64,000 nucleotides of DNA from Laburnicola sp. R22_1 (lineage: Eukaryota > Ascomycota > Dothideomycetes > Pleosporales > Didymosphaeriaceae). The notes below the pieces were generated by a model, which saw only the letters and a list, made by a program, of their open reading frames with translations, ran no database searches and was not told the origin of the DNA. The position numbers were made by a program, and so were the translations under genes. Shown in pieces: positions 19,122 to 30,500 of the stretch; position 1 is the stretch's first letter, and every line of letters starts with the position of its first letter. The stretch spans positions 992,001-1,056,000 of the forward strand of contig JACONQ010000016.1 in the NCBI GenBank assembly GCA_014281115.1, written 5' to 3'.

Positions 19122-19562
19122 CTAACTTGGTCTGGTACTTGTAGCGGATGTGTTGTATTGTGGGGCTAGGAGGAGACGAGCGGGAACGGCTGGTGAGGAG
19201 ACGTGGTGGGGCGTGGTACGGCGCGGGGGAGAGCCTGAATGGAAAGGGAAAGATGATTCGGCATATGGCAAGTCTGAGGAGGAGCTGGGAGTGTTGTGCT
19301 GGAGAGTGGGGTTGATAGTGTGTGTTGTTCTTGTGATGGGAGAGTGGCTTATAGTGGGGTGTGGGGTCTTGTTCTCCATCACATCGTCAATCGTGGCGTT
19401 GTTTGCGTAGTCGTTGGTGTATTTATTTATGAACTCATCGAAGGAGGGGTCTGCAGAGTTGTTCGTGGGTTTGTCCACGACGACGGGGCTAGACTTGTTC
19501 TTGGGGTCGTTTATGGCGTGGCTCCTAGGCTCTTTTATGTATTCCACCACGTTCTCGTTCAT
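19122..19562 (-). CDS. Small Asn/Thr/Ser/Pro-rich hypothetical protein
   Basis: A 146-codon minus-strand ORF starting MNENVVEYIKEPRSH. The first half is charged and includes DPSFDEFINKYTNDYANNAT; the second half is Ser/Thr/Pro-rich. An in-frame TAA lies 18 nt upstream of the Met, so this Met is the earliest start unless spliced. Just upstream a short exon MPDASGNNNA is followed by a consensus intron (GTAAGT ... GCTAAC ... ACAG at about 19635-19599), but joining it does not lead into this frame. Function unknown. Confidence 0.35.
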   Translation of the reverse strand: MNENVVEYIKEPRSHAINDPKNKSSPVVVDKPTNNSADPSFDEFINKYTNDYANNATIDDVMENKTPHPTISHSPITRTTHTINPTLQHNTPSSSSDLPYAESSFPFHSGSPPRRTTPHHVSSPAVPARLLLAPQYNTSATSTRPS

Positions 19563-20504
19563 ACGGTCTGGTACGGCTTAGTCTGCAACGCGTGTACTGT
19601 TCTGGTTGTTAGCTTGGATTGAGATTACTTACGGCGTTATTGTTCCCTGATGCGTCTGGCATGATGTAGGCAATATTAAGAGAAGTTATCAAATATACCG
19701 CTGTGGGCTCTTCTAGTTAACGCATAGGTAATAGTGCAAGAGGTAGACAATAAGACCGAGTAACCATTCGCCGGTCCAGGATATCTATTGAAAGCTTGCA
19801 TCCTTATCTGACTGGGCTACTCCACCGCATTTTTCAAGATTATTTTAATAGCTCTAAGCTTAATAGTCTGCATTTATTAGAAGAAATGTGAGCTCGATAT
19901 ATATGCTAAGCGTACATAGAAGCGAATCAAGCCTCTCTTAAAGCGGGAAGCCGCTGTGGTAGGATGGATCACTAGGAATGACAGAGGGAAAACGCCGGGA
20001 GCCAGGCTGGTACTCGGAATATCTCACAGCTCAATTATCAAATTTAAAAATAACGACCTGTTGCCTTTATATCGCGAACGGAGAGGCGATTGAGGTTTCT
20101 CACAGAACCCCTAGCGATATTCCCTATTGAAGTCCTTCGAAGATGCCTACGTATGAGTCCTTGGACACTTCGGTCATGTCAGCGTTAGGCCACTCAATCT
20201 CTCTATTCACTCATGTTTATCTAAATACCTTATTAAATTACAAGACTACAGCGTAAAGCATATGTATAATATCAAAGTACAAGATTCAAAGTTCAATATT
20301 GCTCAAAAATAGATACATTCTATGGTTTAGGCACATTCTAAGTGTGCCCTATCGAAGCCGCATACATACTCATACACCTTAGCCTTGCTCCTTCTTTACG
20401 CAATATACCATGTGTCAAAGGCTACGCGCAAAGCCACAAAGCAAATACTTCCCGCCCTGCATCCTTTCTATCCTACAGCCTTTCCGTCCTACAGTATTTC
20501 CGTC
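19563..20504. other. Intergenic transition into AT-rich sequence
   Basis: Apart from the short exon-intron signature at about 19590-19665, I see no gene. From about 19680 the AT content rises towards the transposon block. Confidence 0.45.
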
Positions 20505-20517
20505 CTACGAGCATCGC

Positions 20518-20679
20518 TTATGATACCACTTGCCGCGACGACAGCGTGCACCTTTCAAATTGTTTTTTTTCGACAGCGTTTTTGCATTTTCCACACTTGA
20601 CGATCTCCTTTCCTAGACGGGAATTACCTGCATGACCGGCGGTCCGCACACAGATGATTATATTACGTTTACGGGCCAT
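20518..20679 (-). pseudogene. Short zinc-finger (half-PHD-like) fragment with a frameshift
   Basis: A 53-codon minus-strand ORF, MARKRNIIICVRTAGHAGNS..., containing VKCGKCKNAVEKKQFERC. It then ends in the wrong frame, while the neighbouring frame carries CRRGKWYHKRCS up to a stop at 20505. Together the two frames follow the order CxxC, about ten residues, C, then WYHxxC, as in the first part of a PHD-like zinc finger. A one-base shift within about ten codons separates the two halves, which suggests a broken gene or an unseen tiny intron. A consensus intron (donor GTAAGT, GCTAAC branch, AACAG acceptor) lies immediately upstream at about 20696-20757. Confidence 0.35.
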
Positions 20680-20883
20680 CTTTTCCAATATGCTGTACTG
20701 TTACAGTTGTTAGCTTATATACCTTCTACAGTAGACCTGTGATAGAACTACTTACAGTTTTGTGCTTTTTCGATGTGTTTAGTACCGTGTTGGCCGGTGG
20801 TGCTATGCATATCAGCGTAGTATGCTCTCCTTATATAGATATATTTCTAGTGTACATGTGAATTGTTTTAGGACGTGATGGCT

Positions 20884-20888
20884 GATTA
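20884..20888 (+). repeat. Target-site duplication gatta (left) of copia A
   Basis: Five-bp gatta directly left of the LTR at 20889, matched by gatta at 26235-26239 directly right of the other LTR. Confidence 0.9.
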
Positions 20889-21069
20889 TGTGGGCGGGCA
20901 GGCATATGAGGACAACAAGCTATATTACTATTTGCAGAAAAGAGTGTGGAGTGAGGAGTCTACCGAGGAAGAAAGGAGAGGGCGAGAGCTTTATCTTGAG
21001 GGTAGTGGTCTGTGCACCTGGATGGAACCTTCTACACACACCACCTCTGACGTAAGTCACGTGGCTACA
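20889..21069 (-). repeat. Copia A 3' LTR
   Basis: 181 bp, begins TGTGGGCGGG and ends GTGGCTACA on the plus strand. It lies downstream of the reading direction. Confidence 0.9.
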
Positions 21070-21099
21070 CACCCCCCTAGCTGCGGTGTACCCACACCA

Positions 21100-24000
21100 A
21101 AGCTAATGCTCTGTACTATACTAGAATAGGTAGTAAACGATAGAATCTGAAGTAGAGTCCTCCTTAAGCTTCTTCGATAGATATCCTTTAACGTCTTGCA
21201 TGCCAAGTTGCCTTATAAAGTTGGTGTGCTTTTGACGTACAAGGCTCTTAGTAAGTCCGTTGGCTGGCATCTAATTTGTAGGCTTCCACTGGACTAATAC
21301 GCGTCCTTCTGCCTGCTCTTGTCTTAGCCAGTGCTGGTGAGTGTCGACGTGGCGTAGTTTTGTGAACAGCTTGTCCTTGTCCTTAGTGATAATACCTACT
21401 ATCTATAGGTTATCGCAGTAAATAGTTGGCGTAATATCTAGGTCGAATTTAATATGTTTAAATAGTTGATTCCACACTTAAAGCTCGCTAGTAGCTGTTA
21501 ACAGAGCTAGAAGCTCTGCCTTAGTGGTCAACTTAGTGACCGAGCGCTGTCGTGTCGCTTTCCAGTTAATAGGCATGCTAAAGAGCATAAAAAGGTATCT
21601 CTGTAAGCTTAGCCTAGTCTCTAGATTGTCTGCGAAAGCTGCGTCTAATGCTCTGTAGAACAGTGGCTCACTGTTAGCTGGTTCTGCACCCCCTAAGCTT
21701 GAACTTAGATAGATAGTTTGACTGTTAGTATTGGATTTGTTCTTGCTATAGTCTCCTTGAGCTCCTATAGCGAGTGTCTTTGTGCTAATTAAGTACCTCT
21801 ATACGTAGTATACTGCGCTAATATGTTTCTGGCCTAGGTTCTGTAGGTAGCGAGATAGCTCTAAGTAAGCTTGTGCGACGTCTGGCCGTGTGTACATCGC
21901 TATATAGGCTAGCGATCCAACAAGCTCTTAGTAGAGTTTCGTGCGCTGATCGTCTTGCTCCTCTGTGCTCAGACCTAGATGTCCGTCTGCCAGCGGTACT
22001 GCTGGATATTTCGTGCTTGCAATATTGTACTTCTTTGCTACCTTGTTAATGAAGCTATCTTAGAGTAGCCAGATTCGCTTCTGCTCACGGTTTTGGATAA
22101 CGCGTATGCCTAGGAACCACTTTAGTTCTCCCAAGTATCGCACGTTGTAGGTCGCTCTTAGCTGTGTGTCAAATCGACGGTAGGCGTCCTAATTGCTGCG
22201 GGATACAGCCACCACTATATTATTAACAAAGAAGAAGATAATAAGCTAGTTACTGCTATATAGACAAGGCACTCTAGGCACCTATCTCAGTCCTATCTTC
22301 TTAAGTGTTGTAGTAAGATACTTGTACTATAGTCGCGGCGCGTTACGGAGTCTGTATAGAGCTCGCTTAAGCTCTAGCAGTTTTCCAAGTTCTTTCTTAT
22401 ATCCTTCTAGACAGTGTACGTAGATAAGTCGATCAAGCTCCGCGTTAAGAAAGGCGTTGAGTACATCGTACTGGTATAGATCCAGGCCGAATGCTGCTGC
22501 CAGGGCAATAAGGCATTGGAAGATTTTCGCAGCCAGCGTAGCTGCGTACGTGTCGCCCCAGTCTTGCTGCAGATCTCCTCAGACAACCAGTCGAGCTTTG
22601 AACTTGTATAGATATCCATCCTCGTCGAATTTGTACGAGAATACCCACATAAGTGGTAGCACCTTAGCATCTGCTTGCTTAGCGAGCTCTATGGCTCTTC
22701 CAAAGCATCTACAGTCGATAACACTATCGATCTCAACTCTGCTTGCCTTCTTAAACTCAGCACTAAATGGATAACGATCCAGATCCTTCCACCTCTTTGG
22801 CTCTGGCGGCAGCTAGTCGCGGTGTAGTCGAATTTTTGGCGCTTCGCCAAGTAGCTTTGCTGGTGTAGTAGGATTAATACAAGTTGCGAATGTTGCCAAG
22901 TACGTACCAAAGCCCCTTAGCTTCCGGGTTCGCTTGCCCTCTACTACGTTCTCCTGCGATAGTTGACTGCCAATCTCCTCTTGTCGCTTTGCGTTATTTG
23001 TTGTTTAATTTAGCTCTCCTCCTTCTAGAGCTAGAGCGTAGCCTTTTCCCCAGCCTGTGTTATCTAGTGACTGGCGCAGTCCCTGCTCCTCTGGCGTCTC
23101 TTCTAGAGTGATGAGAGCTGGTTAAGTATCCTCAATCTTAACCTCAAATTTAGATTTAGAATTAAGCTCAGGCTTAGACTTAGGCTCTAGCCTATAGAAA
23201 TAGTCTTCTAGTGTAGACAGCTAATCGATTAATATGTTGCTATGATCCGGCGTCTCCTTAATATTAAGCACCTCTGCTGCCTTATAGATATAGCTCTTCT
23301 CTGCGTACTTCTCTCGCTTATTATAGAGCTTGCTTTGCAGGAAGACAACGTCTCGAGTTCGTATAACTTGTCTAATTGTTAGTAACTATACTTAGTATAT
23401 GTTAGTTGAATTAAAGCCTACTAGGTAGCCAATTAAGGCTTAAGATTTAAGCTTGTCTCCCTTTAGTAGCTTCTTATTAAGCACATAGGCTCTAACACTA
23501 ATCACCTTAAGGTAAGCAACTAATGGCTTTACTCCCTTAACTTTAGTATACGGGCATTCCTATTGTAATGCTTTGGTTAGTGTACGGTTAAGCAGGTATA
23601 TTACTGTTATTACACACTCGTTGGCGTACGCCTTTGGTAGACCTGCGTGTAGGCGTATAGCTCTGCCTCGAATCACAATGGATTTGCCTGCGCGTTTAAT
23701 GGCTCCGCTCTAAGCTTCTGTAGCTCTAGCCTTAATAGCAATTCTAAGATCTCTACAGAGCTCTAGCAGTTCAACGTATCCAGTCTCCATGTCCAGCCTC
23801 ACAATAATGACTTAGCTCTAGAATTGCCGCTTTATCTTGGCCAGTAATCGCTTAAAGACCTTAGTTAGAGTAGCCTTTGTCTTATCTAGTATACAGCATC
23901 CTTTGTGCCACTTTGTGTGCTAATTAAAAGCGTGGAATAGATACTAATCACTATTATAGCAACGCTCTCCTCGCTCTAGGAGCTGTACCAGATCTATACT

Positions 24001-25844
24001 AATGCGCTCGAACGGTCGTGTCGCTAGTTCTTAGGGTGGTCTTTAACTAACAATCTCTATTAGTTTCGACTAAATATATGTCTTGCAGTCCTTCTAGTTT
24101 AGTGCTTAACCGTCCGTAATATATAGGCTGTTAACGCTCTTAGGCAGGTGCTTAATTGCCTCTTTGCCAGCGTGGCCCCACATAACATGTGCTTCCTCTA
24201 TAGTAAGCTATAGTTGCTTCTTTAGCTTGTATAAAGGCTTCTTGCGTGTGTGTGCTAAGGCTGCAAGTAGAGAGCCAGCGTCTAGTCTCTCCATACCTTT
24301 AGCGTCTATTAGCCAGTGGCCGCCTGTATACTTAAGCTTGCAAATAACGTTCTTCCAGCTCTTCTAGTATAAGCAGTCTTGGCCTAAGTCGAAATGAATG
24401 CCGATTGAGCGACAGCGTGACAGGCCAACGACGTTGGTAAGAAATCCTAGGACGTAGGCGACGTAGGTAAGCTCTATACGCTCTGTGCCTTTAGGTGTGT
24501 TAATAAGTAGGATAACATCTCCCCACTTGTGAATTAATAGCTCTTAATCTCTAGCCTTAATAACTTTACCTATCCTATTAGCTTGCTTCTTCTAACTATA
24601 GGCTCTACTGTTAGTGACGTGTGTGTTTAATCCTAGGTTAAGTATTTACTAATTAATTAGACTAGACTTAACTGTCTGCTCGCTTACGCAGTCTAAGCTT
24701 ATTATAAGCTGCGATATATAACTGTTCAATGTGTTATGCATAGGTCTGTAATTATTAAACTGTTAAGGCGCTGTTAAAGCTGCTAACGCTGCTAGTCCTG
24801 CCTAGTCTCTAGTATTTAGCGCGCTCCTATTGGCCTTAAGTGCTGCCTTTATAGCTCCTGCGACTAATGATTGGCTTGCTATAGCCTTGTCGAATTGTTC
24901 TTGTATCTTAGGTTTGGGCGTCCATCCTTAAGGCTTGCCCTTCCCTCTAAGGTACTAACAGTCCTTAAATTAATGATTAAGACCATATGTACACTTAGGC
25001 TTCTTATCTTAATCCTTCTTATCTGTTACTTATGGCTTATTAGGGCTCTAGCTAATACCCAGTGTAGCAAAGGTACTAAGCGACGACGCTACTAGTCTTG
25101 TCGAGCGCCAGTATATGGTGAACTCGGCAATAAGGTTGTCCAAGCTCTATATAGGCTGTCTGTTAAGCTGTGCTTAGAATATAATGGCTTGCTAAGTGGT
25201 GGCCCACGTGTTGTTAAGTCCTTTAACTGCGAGTAGAAAATCGCGCTGTGCTCGCGGCGATGTCACGTTGGGTAGGTTCGCTGCCTCGCACAGACGTACA
25301 ATATATAGCCACTTATCTAGCTAGGTATTAATATTGTTGCGGGGTCAGCTCTGCAATTGCCGATACTTTGCTAGAAGCTGCAGCTCCCTCTTAGCTATTA
25401 ATGGGCAGAGGTGCTTTTTAAGCCTCTTTAGTTGAGCGTACACTGTATCGTCGCTCTGGATTAGGTGTATGTGGCGGCGGCTAATTGTTCGGCCGATCTC
25501 CTGGGTAAAGTTGTCCAACGCTTTCCTCTTAATTGTATATCTAGCCAAGGCTTAATTATAGCCTCTCTCTGCCTGCTAGTATTGTTAGAACTCCTTAGTT
25601 GTTATGTCTTTTAGCACAACGCTAGTATCCTACTTTGTCCCCTTATAGTAGTGCTCTAGTATTACGGGCACTGGCTCCTTAAGCTGTTCAAGTGCCGCCT
25701 TGTTAAGATCTGGGTTAACTATAGGCTAGAGGTAATATTAATTCGCGCTATCCTTACATAGGAAGATCTATTCTTTCTAGTCTGCTGGCTTCTTAAGTAT
25801 AACTGTCGTTCTTATAACCAGTCCATCTAGCTTAGTTGTAGGCA
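21100..25844 (-). pseudogene. Copia A gag-pol relic
   Basis: Reading leftward: gag begins about 25844 (MPTTKLDGLVIRTTVILKKP, then stops at former Trp/Gln codons), and a 67-codon open gag piece lies at 25548-25345. Integrase pieces occupy roughly 24900-23600. Reverse transcriptase spans about 22900-21800; around 22650-22450 it reads LPLMWVFSYKFDEDGYLYKF, then DTYAATLAAKIFQ and YQYDVLNAFLNAELD. The catalytic YVDD box is changed to FVNN at 22211-22240. RNase H follows, to about 21130. There are many in-frame TAG/TAA codons. Confidence 0.8.
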
Positions 25845-26053
25845 TCTTACTCTATTAGTTCCTAGAAAGGCTCTCTTTAGTAATAGAACGCGTGCTTAAG
25901 GCTTAGTAAGGTAGCTTAGTGACGTAGCTCTATTAACAGCTTATTAACAGCTCCTTAGCAGCTTATTAGTACGTGCAGTAGCAACAGCGATTGAAGTTAA
26001 TAGCCAGGTGCTCAGCAGCTGTAGTAGTCAAAGTCAACAGCTAGGCTTATAAC

Positions 26054-26234
26054 TGTGGGCGGGCAGGTATATAAGGACAACAAGCTATATTACTATTTGC
26101 AGAAAAGAGTGTGGAGTGAGGAGTCTACCGAGGAAGAAAGGAGAGGGCGAGAGCTTTATCTTGAGGGTAGTGGTCTGTGCACCTGGATGGAACCTTCTAC
26201 ACACACCACCTCTGACGTAAGTCACGTGGCTACA
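26054..26234 (-). repeat. Copia A 5' LTR
   Basis: 181 bp, identical to the 3' LTR except for two transitions. Followed by the gatta duplication at 26235-26239. Confidence 0.9.
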
Positions 26235-26239
26235 GATTA

Positions 26240-26443
26240 TCTAACCAGCTAAGTTATCTGCCAGGTACATGAGGTCAAAACAAGCGTTGAACAAACATTA
26301 AATTAATATTATTTGCTTCGTTATAGACACTTCTGGCCAACTGGATAGAGGATATAGAGCATATTAACTTACATTAAAAACATGCCTCTAATGCGACTCG
26401 AAAGTAGCATTCTAGACATACACCCCCCTAGGTCGGTCCCCAC
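26240..26443. other. Spacer between copia A and the hAT end
   Basis: About 200 bp of unassigned sequence. No ORF or repeat was recognised. Confidence 0.5.
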
Positions 26444-26714
26444 CAGGGCTTCCAACGTAGCGTAGTACGGCGTACAACTACGGCCCGTAGCGATTACGTG
26501 AGCCGTACGTAATACGCTTTGCCCTGGGCCATAGCGTAGCGTAGTTTGTATACGTTTTACGCCGTAGTACGGCTGTATGGTAGCATCTTTTAGAGATTTT
26601 GACGCGTGATTTGGGTGTTTTTAAGTCGCGATTTTGGTATTTTAGAGAGCTGTTTTGGGCTGTTTTTACGCCCTTTTTGGTGTAGTACGCGCTCGGATTG
26701 CAAGGACGTCTACT

Positions 26715-27034
26715 GTGTCTGTGCGCGTAACGATTATGTTCGCGTAACGATCGCTATTTACTAGGAAAATTAAAGAAAATAAGAAGCTTTGATGCTATAT
26801 AACTTTTTAATTGCTAAATGTTTTTAAAAACTTTCTTAACTAAAGTTATAAAGAAAGATTCTATCTATAATCCTAGAATTTTAGTTTTTAATAATAATTA
26901 ATCTTTTAAAATATATAAAAAAACGTAAAAATTTAAGTCTTTAGAATTAAAAGAAAATAATTTTTAAGAGTAAACTATACTATTCTAAATAGTTTTTATA
27001 TTTACACTTTTTATATAAAAGCCTATTTAAAAAG
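26715..27034 (+). repeat. Foldback left arm
   Basis: Pairs with 27086-27350 plus 32506-32557 in reverse complement. The inner end is AAAGCCTATTTAAAAAG, matching CTTTTTAAATAGGCTTTT at 27086. Confidence 0.8.
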
Positions 27035-27085
27035 TTGTTCTATATTTCTATACTTTTTTTAAAAAAATTAGAGAAGATAATCTAT

Positions 27086-27350
27086 CTTTTTAAATAGGCT
27101 TTTATATAAAAAAGTGTAAATATAAAAACTATTTAGAATAGTATAGTTTACTCTTAAAAATTATTTTCTTTAATTCTAAAGACTTAAATTTTACGTTTTT
27201 ATATATTTTAAAAGATTAATTATTATTAAAAACTAAAATTCTAGGATTATAGATAGAATCTTTCTTTATAACTTTAGTTAAGAAAGTTTTTAAAAACATT
27301 TAGCAATTAAAAAGTTATATAGCATTAAAGCTTCTTATTTTCTTTAATTT
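27086..27350 (-). repeat. Foldback right arm, inner part
   Basis: Inverted copy of the left arm. It ends at the copia B insertion, where AATTT is duplicated, and the arm resumes at 32506. Confidence 0.8.
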
Positions 27351-27536
27351 TGTCAGATTTAATGGTTGAATGCGATGATGCGCCTTGATAGATGATGATG
27401 ATTGTATTGTGTTCGTGTCCACCGTGTTCGGCTGGTTCTGACTTCTTCGCTAGTGTGCCAAGCCAGGTGGTCCCTGCTTTATTGTACAGATCCAACCTCA
27501 ACGCGCTTGTTCTATCTAACAGCTGCATATCTGACA
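27351..27536 (-). repeat. Copia B 3' LTR
   Basis: 186 bp. It differs from the other LTR by a few transitions (for example ATGG versus ATAG near the start). Confidence 0.9.
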
Positions 27537-27539
27537 CAC

Positions 27540-30500
27540 CCCCTTAGCTTGGAAGATCCTTGCAAGCTGAACTATTTAGCAGCCTGTTATCCTAAAGTAA
27601 GGTTATTAAGGTGCCCTTGAATTTCCTTAAGAGGTGCTTTATTCGCTACTTTGCGTTCTGTTATCTTAACTAGCCCAAGTTGGGTTAGGAACCCTTTCTA
27701 CTTGTTGACTAGGAGGACCTTCGTAAAGCTGTTGGCGATCATTTCTGCCGATTGTACGTACTCCACCTTGATCTTTCTAGTAGAGACTTTCTGTCTTAAC
27801 TAGTGATTGTGAATGTCGACGTGTTGTAGTTTAGTCTGAAGCCTGGATATCTTCTTAGTGACTAGTCGAATAGTTTGCTTATTATCGCATTGGACGGTAA
27901 TTGATGATGAGCGCAGTTTAATCTGCAGTTCGTCCAGTAGTCTTGATATAAAGATTGCTTCCTTGGCCACTTGTGATAAGGCGAGAAGCTCTGCTTTGGT
28001 TGTCGAAGTTGTGACAGTCTTTTGTTTGCTTGCTTTTCAGGCAATAAGTCCGTTAAATAGCTTAATAGCGTATTCTTGCGAGCTCTTTCTGTTTAGTGTG
28101 TTGTCAGCAAATAAGGCATCGCTGGCTACTTGAAGGCAGTTGCCTCCTCTGAGCTGCAGTGCTCTCTATCTGGTGCTTGATAAGTATAGTAGTACTCGAT
28201 TAGCGGCATTGTGATGTTCTAAGCCCGGATTTGACAGGAATCGAGCTAGCCTTGAGGTTGCAAAGGCTATGTCTGGTCGAGTTGTTACTGCTGCGAATAG
28301 AAGCGATTCGATCTTGCGTTGGTATTTGTTAATTTCTGAGGGTGTTGCTAAGCCGTCTCGTGGTTTTAGCTTGATAGCTGCCATTGGGGTGTTGTGTTGA
28401 ATATCCCTCTTGTTAACTAATCGACTGATCTTGTCTGAGTAGGCAGCCTAAGAGAGTTGAATCGTCCTAGTTTTTTGATCTCTGATGATCTCTACGCTAA
28501 GGAACCACTGAAGGTTGTTTTCTCTACTTAAGGTGTATTTTTCTTGTAGGCGCTTGATTGCTTGTTGGGCTTCTTCCTCTTTTTGCTTGTGAAAAGCTAA
28601 GATAATATTGTTGATGTAGAAGAAGACGATGATTCTGTCTTTGAGAAGGCAGTATGGCTTGTGAGGCACTGTCTGGAAACCTAGAGCTTTGAGTGTTAAG
28701 GTAAACTCTTTTTGCCAGAGGAGTGGTGAGATCTAAAGACTATATAAAGCCTTGTTGACTTGAAGTATTGTTCTAGGCTTCTAATAGCCACGGGGCATTC
28801 TTATGTATACCTCTTGGTCTATACTTGCATGGACGAAAGCGTTTGTAACGTCGTATTGCTCGAGCTCTATATTATAGTGAGCTGCTATTGCTACTAGTAT
28901 TCGGAACGACCTGCTGGCAAGCGTGGCTACATAAGTGTCTTGAGAGGTAATATTTCGTTGTTGATTGCTCTGGACGACTAGCCGTGTCTTGTACTTTAGC
29001 AAGCGATAGTGTTTATTAAGCTTGTAGGTGTATACCCACATATAGTTAAGGATCTGCTGTTCTGTTAGTTTGATCTTCTTTATTGGTACTTCTGACTATG
29101 ATTTCATTTGTTTATGGCTTGTGAGGTGATCCCGCTCTGCTTCTTTAAACAATTCGCCCATTGGGTAATCCTCAAGCTTGGTACGGCACGTTGGCAGAGG
29201 TGGGAGTTGACTTTAATAGGGCTTTAAGCCTTTGGCGAGCGTTCTTATTATCTTAGCCTTGTCTATAATATCCCCTCTATATTTCCCAACGTGGCCAGCT
29301 TGAGTTCCTGCTATAAAGGCGGCTGCCCAGGGGACAGTTTTGGATGACCCTTTTAGGCTTATTTCTGATTTATTTCTAGCCATTAACTGCGTAAGTAATG
29401 CCGCAGGTGGTGGTGTAGTTGGAGGAGTCGGATAGTTGTCCCTGATCTTCACTCCTTGGTAGTAGCCTGGTGGGTCTACTTCGCCTTAGGGATTTGATGA
29501 GCCTCTAACAGTGTCGTCTTTATGGAAGGACTCTGTCTCTGGTTGATGACTTGGTGTTGGGAGTTCGATTGTTCTTATGTATGTGGCAATTTCCTCCAGT
29601 GTACTGTGCATGAGGTTATCCATAAGGTCCTTAGTTTTGCCACTAAAGACAGTTTGTTCGTCGAAGATAACGTCGCGGGTGCTTATTACCTTGGCAAGTG
29701 ATGGTATCCAAATTCGATAGATGTTTGAGGACTAGTATCCTACTAGGTAACTAATCCAAGCCTTTAGGTCTAGGCGTTGTAGCCTTGATTTACCTCGATG
29801 TGTATCATCTGTCATTGCGAACGCTTTGTAGCTATACGCTTTGAGGTGAGTGAGGTTGGGTTTCTTAATTGAGGTGACTACTCTGTTGTTTAGAGCAACT
29901 TGTGTGAAGAATATCTTGTATGGCGTTTTCCAGTTGTTCGCATAATTTGGTGTTCGATTGTAGAGGTATACTGTAGCTCTTGTGACTTTGGGCCATAGTT
30001 CCCAGGGTAGGTTGGCATCAAGACGCATCGCGCGCGATTTCTCTTTGTTTACACCCCCTAAGCGTTCGGCACCTCCATTTTGAGCTTGTGTATCTGGGGC
30101 GGAAGGCTCGACAGTAATTCCTTGTGATGCCAACCAGCGCTCGATTTCTGGTTTCACTATCGTGATCTCGTTGTCCGCTTTAATGACCTTAACCGTAATA
30201 TTGTAATGGTTTTTAAGGAAGAGAAAGAAGTTCGATAGAACTTTGATAACCGACTTTGCTGGTCGATTGTCTTTGAAATAAAAGTCCCATTGCAGGCCTA
30301 AGTACCTATTAGTGACAAGCATCTGGCTCCTTTCGCCAGTGCTACTTTGCGCCTTGTAGGCATAAAAGTCGATAGCCAGTCTTTCTTCTAGTCCTTTATT
30401 GTTGATTCGCGGTGCTTGGCTAATTTGTCGCTAGATCTTTGCTTTCCTATAGGAGTCGCATTGAACTGTTATAACTCCCTTAACTCGCACCCCTTTAGCT

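Larger units (their letters stand above)
20889..26234 (-). mobile_element. Copia A: full-length Ty1/copia retrotransposon, RIP-decayed
   Basis: A 5,346-bp element bounded by 181-bp LTRs (20889-21069 and 26054-26234) with TG..CA ends and a perfect gatta target duplication. A polypurine tract (minus strand GCTAGGGGGGTG) abuts the left LTR and a primer-binding-like sequence (GTTATAAGCCTAGC) abuts the right, so it reads leftward. The LTRs differ at only two positions I can see (20903 c versus t; 20908 g versus a), both transitions. This suggests a fairly recent insertion followed by RIP. Confidence 0.9.

Noticed and set aside
20875..21129. ORF in the copia A LTR, repeated almost identically at 26055-26252
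   Set aside because: The two reading frames are identical because they are the two LTRs of one retrotransposon; there is no independent gene evidence.
26715..27350. Helitron as an explanation of the foldback
   Set aside because: The ends are long inverted repeats without TC / CTRR termini or a single 3' hairpin, and no Rep/helicase relic is present.
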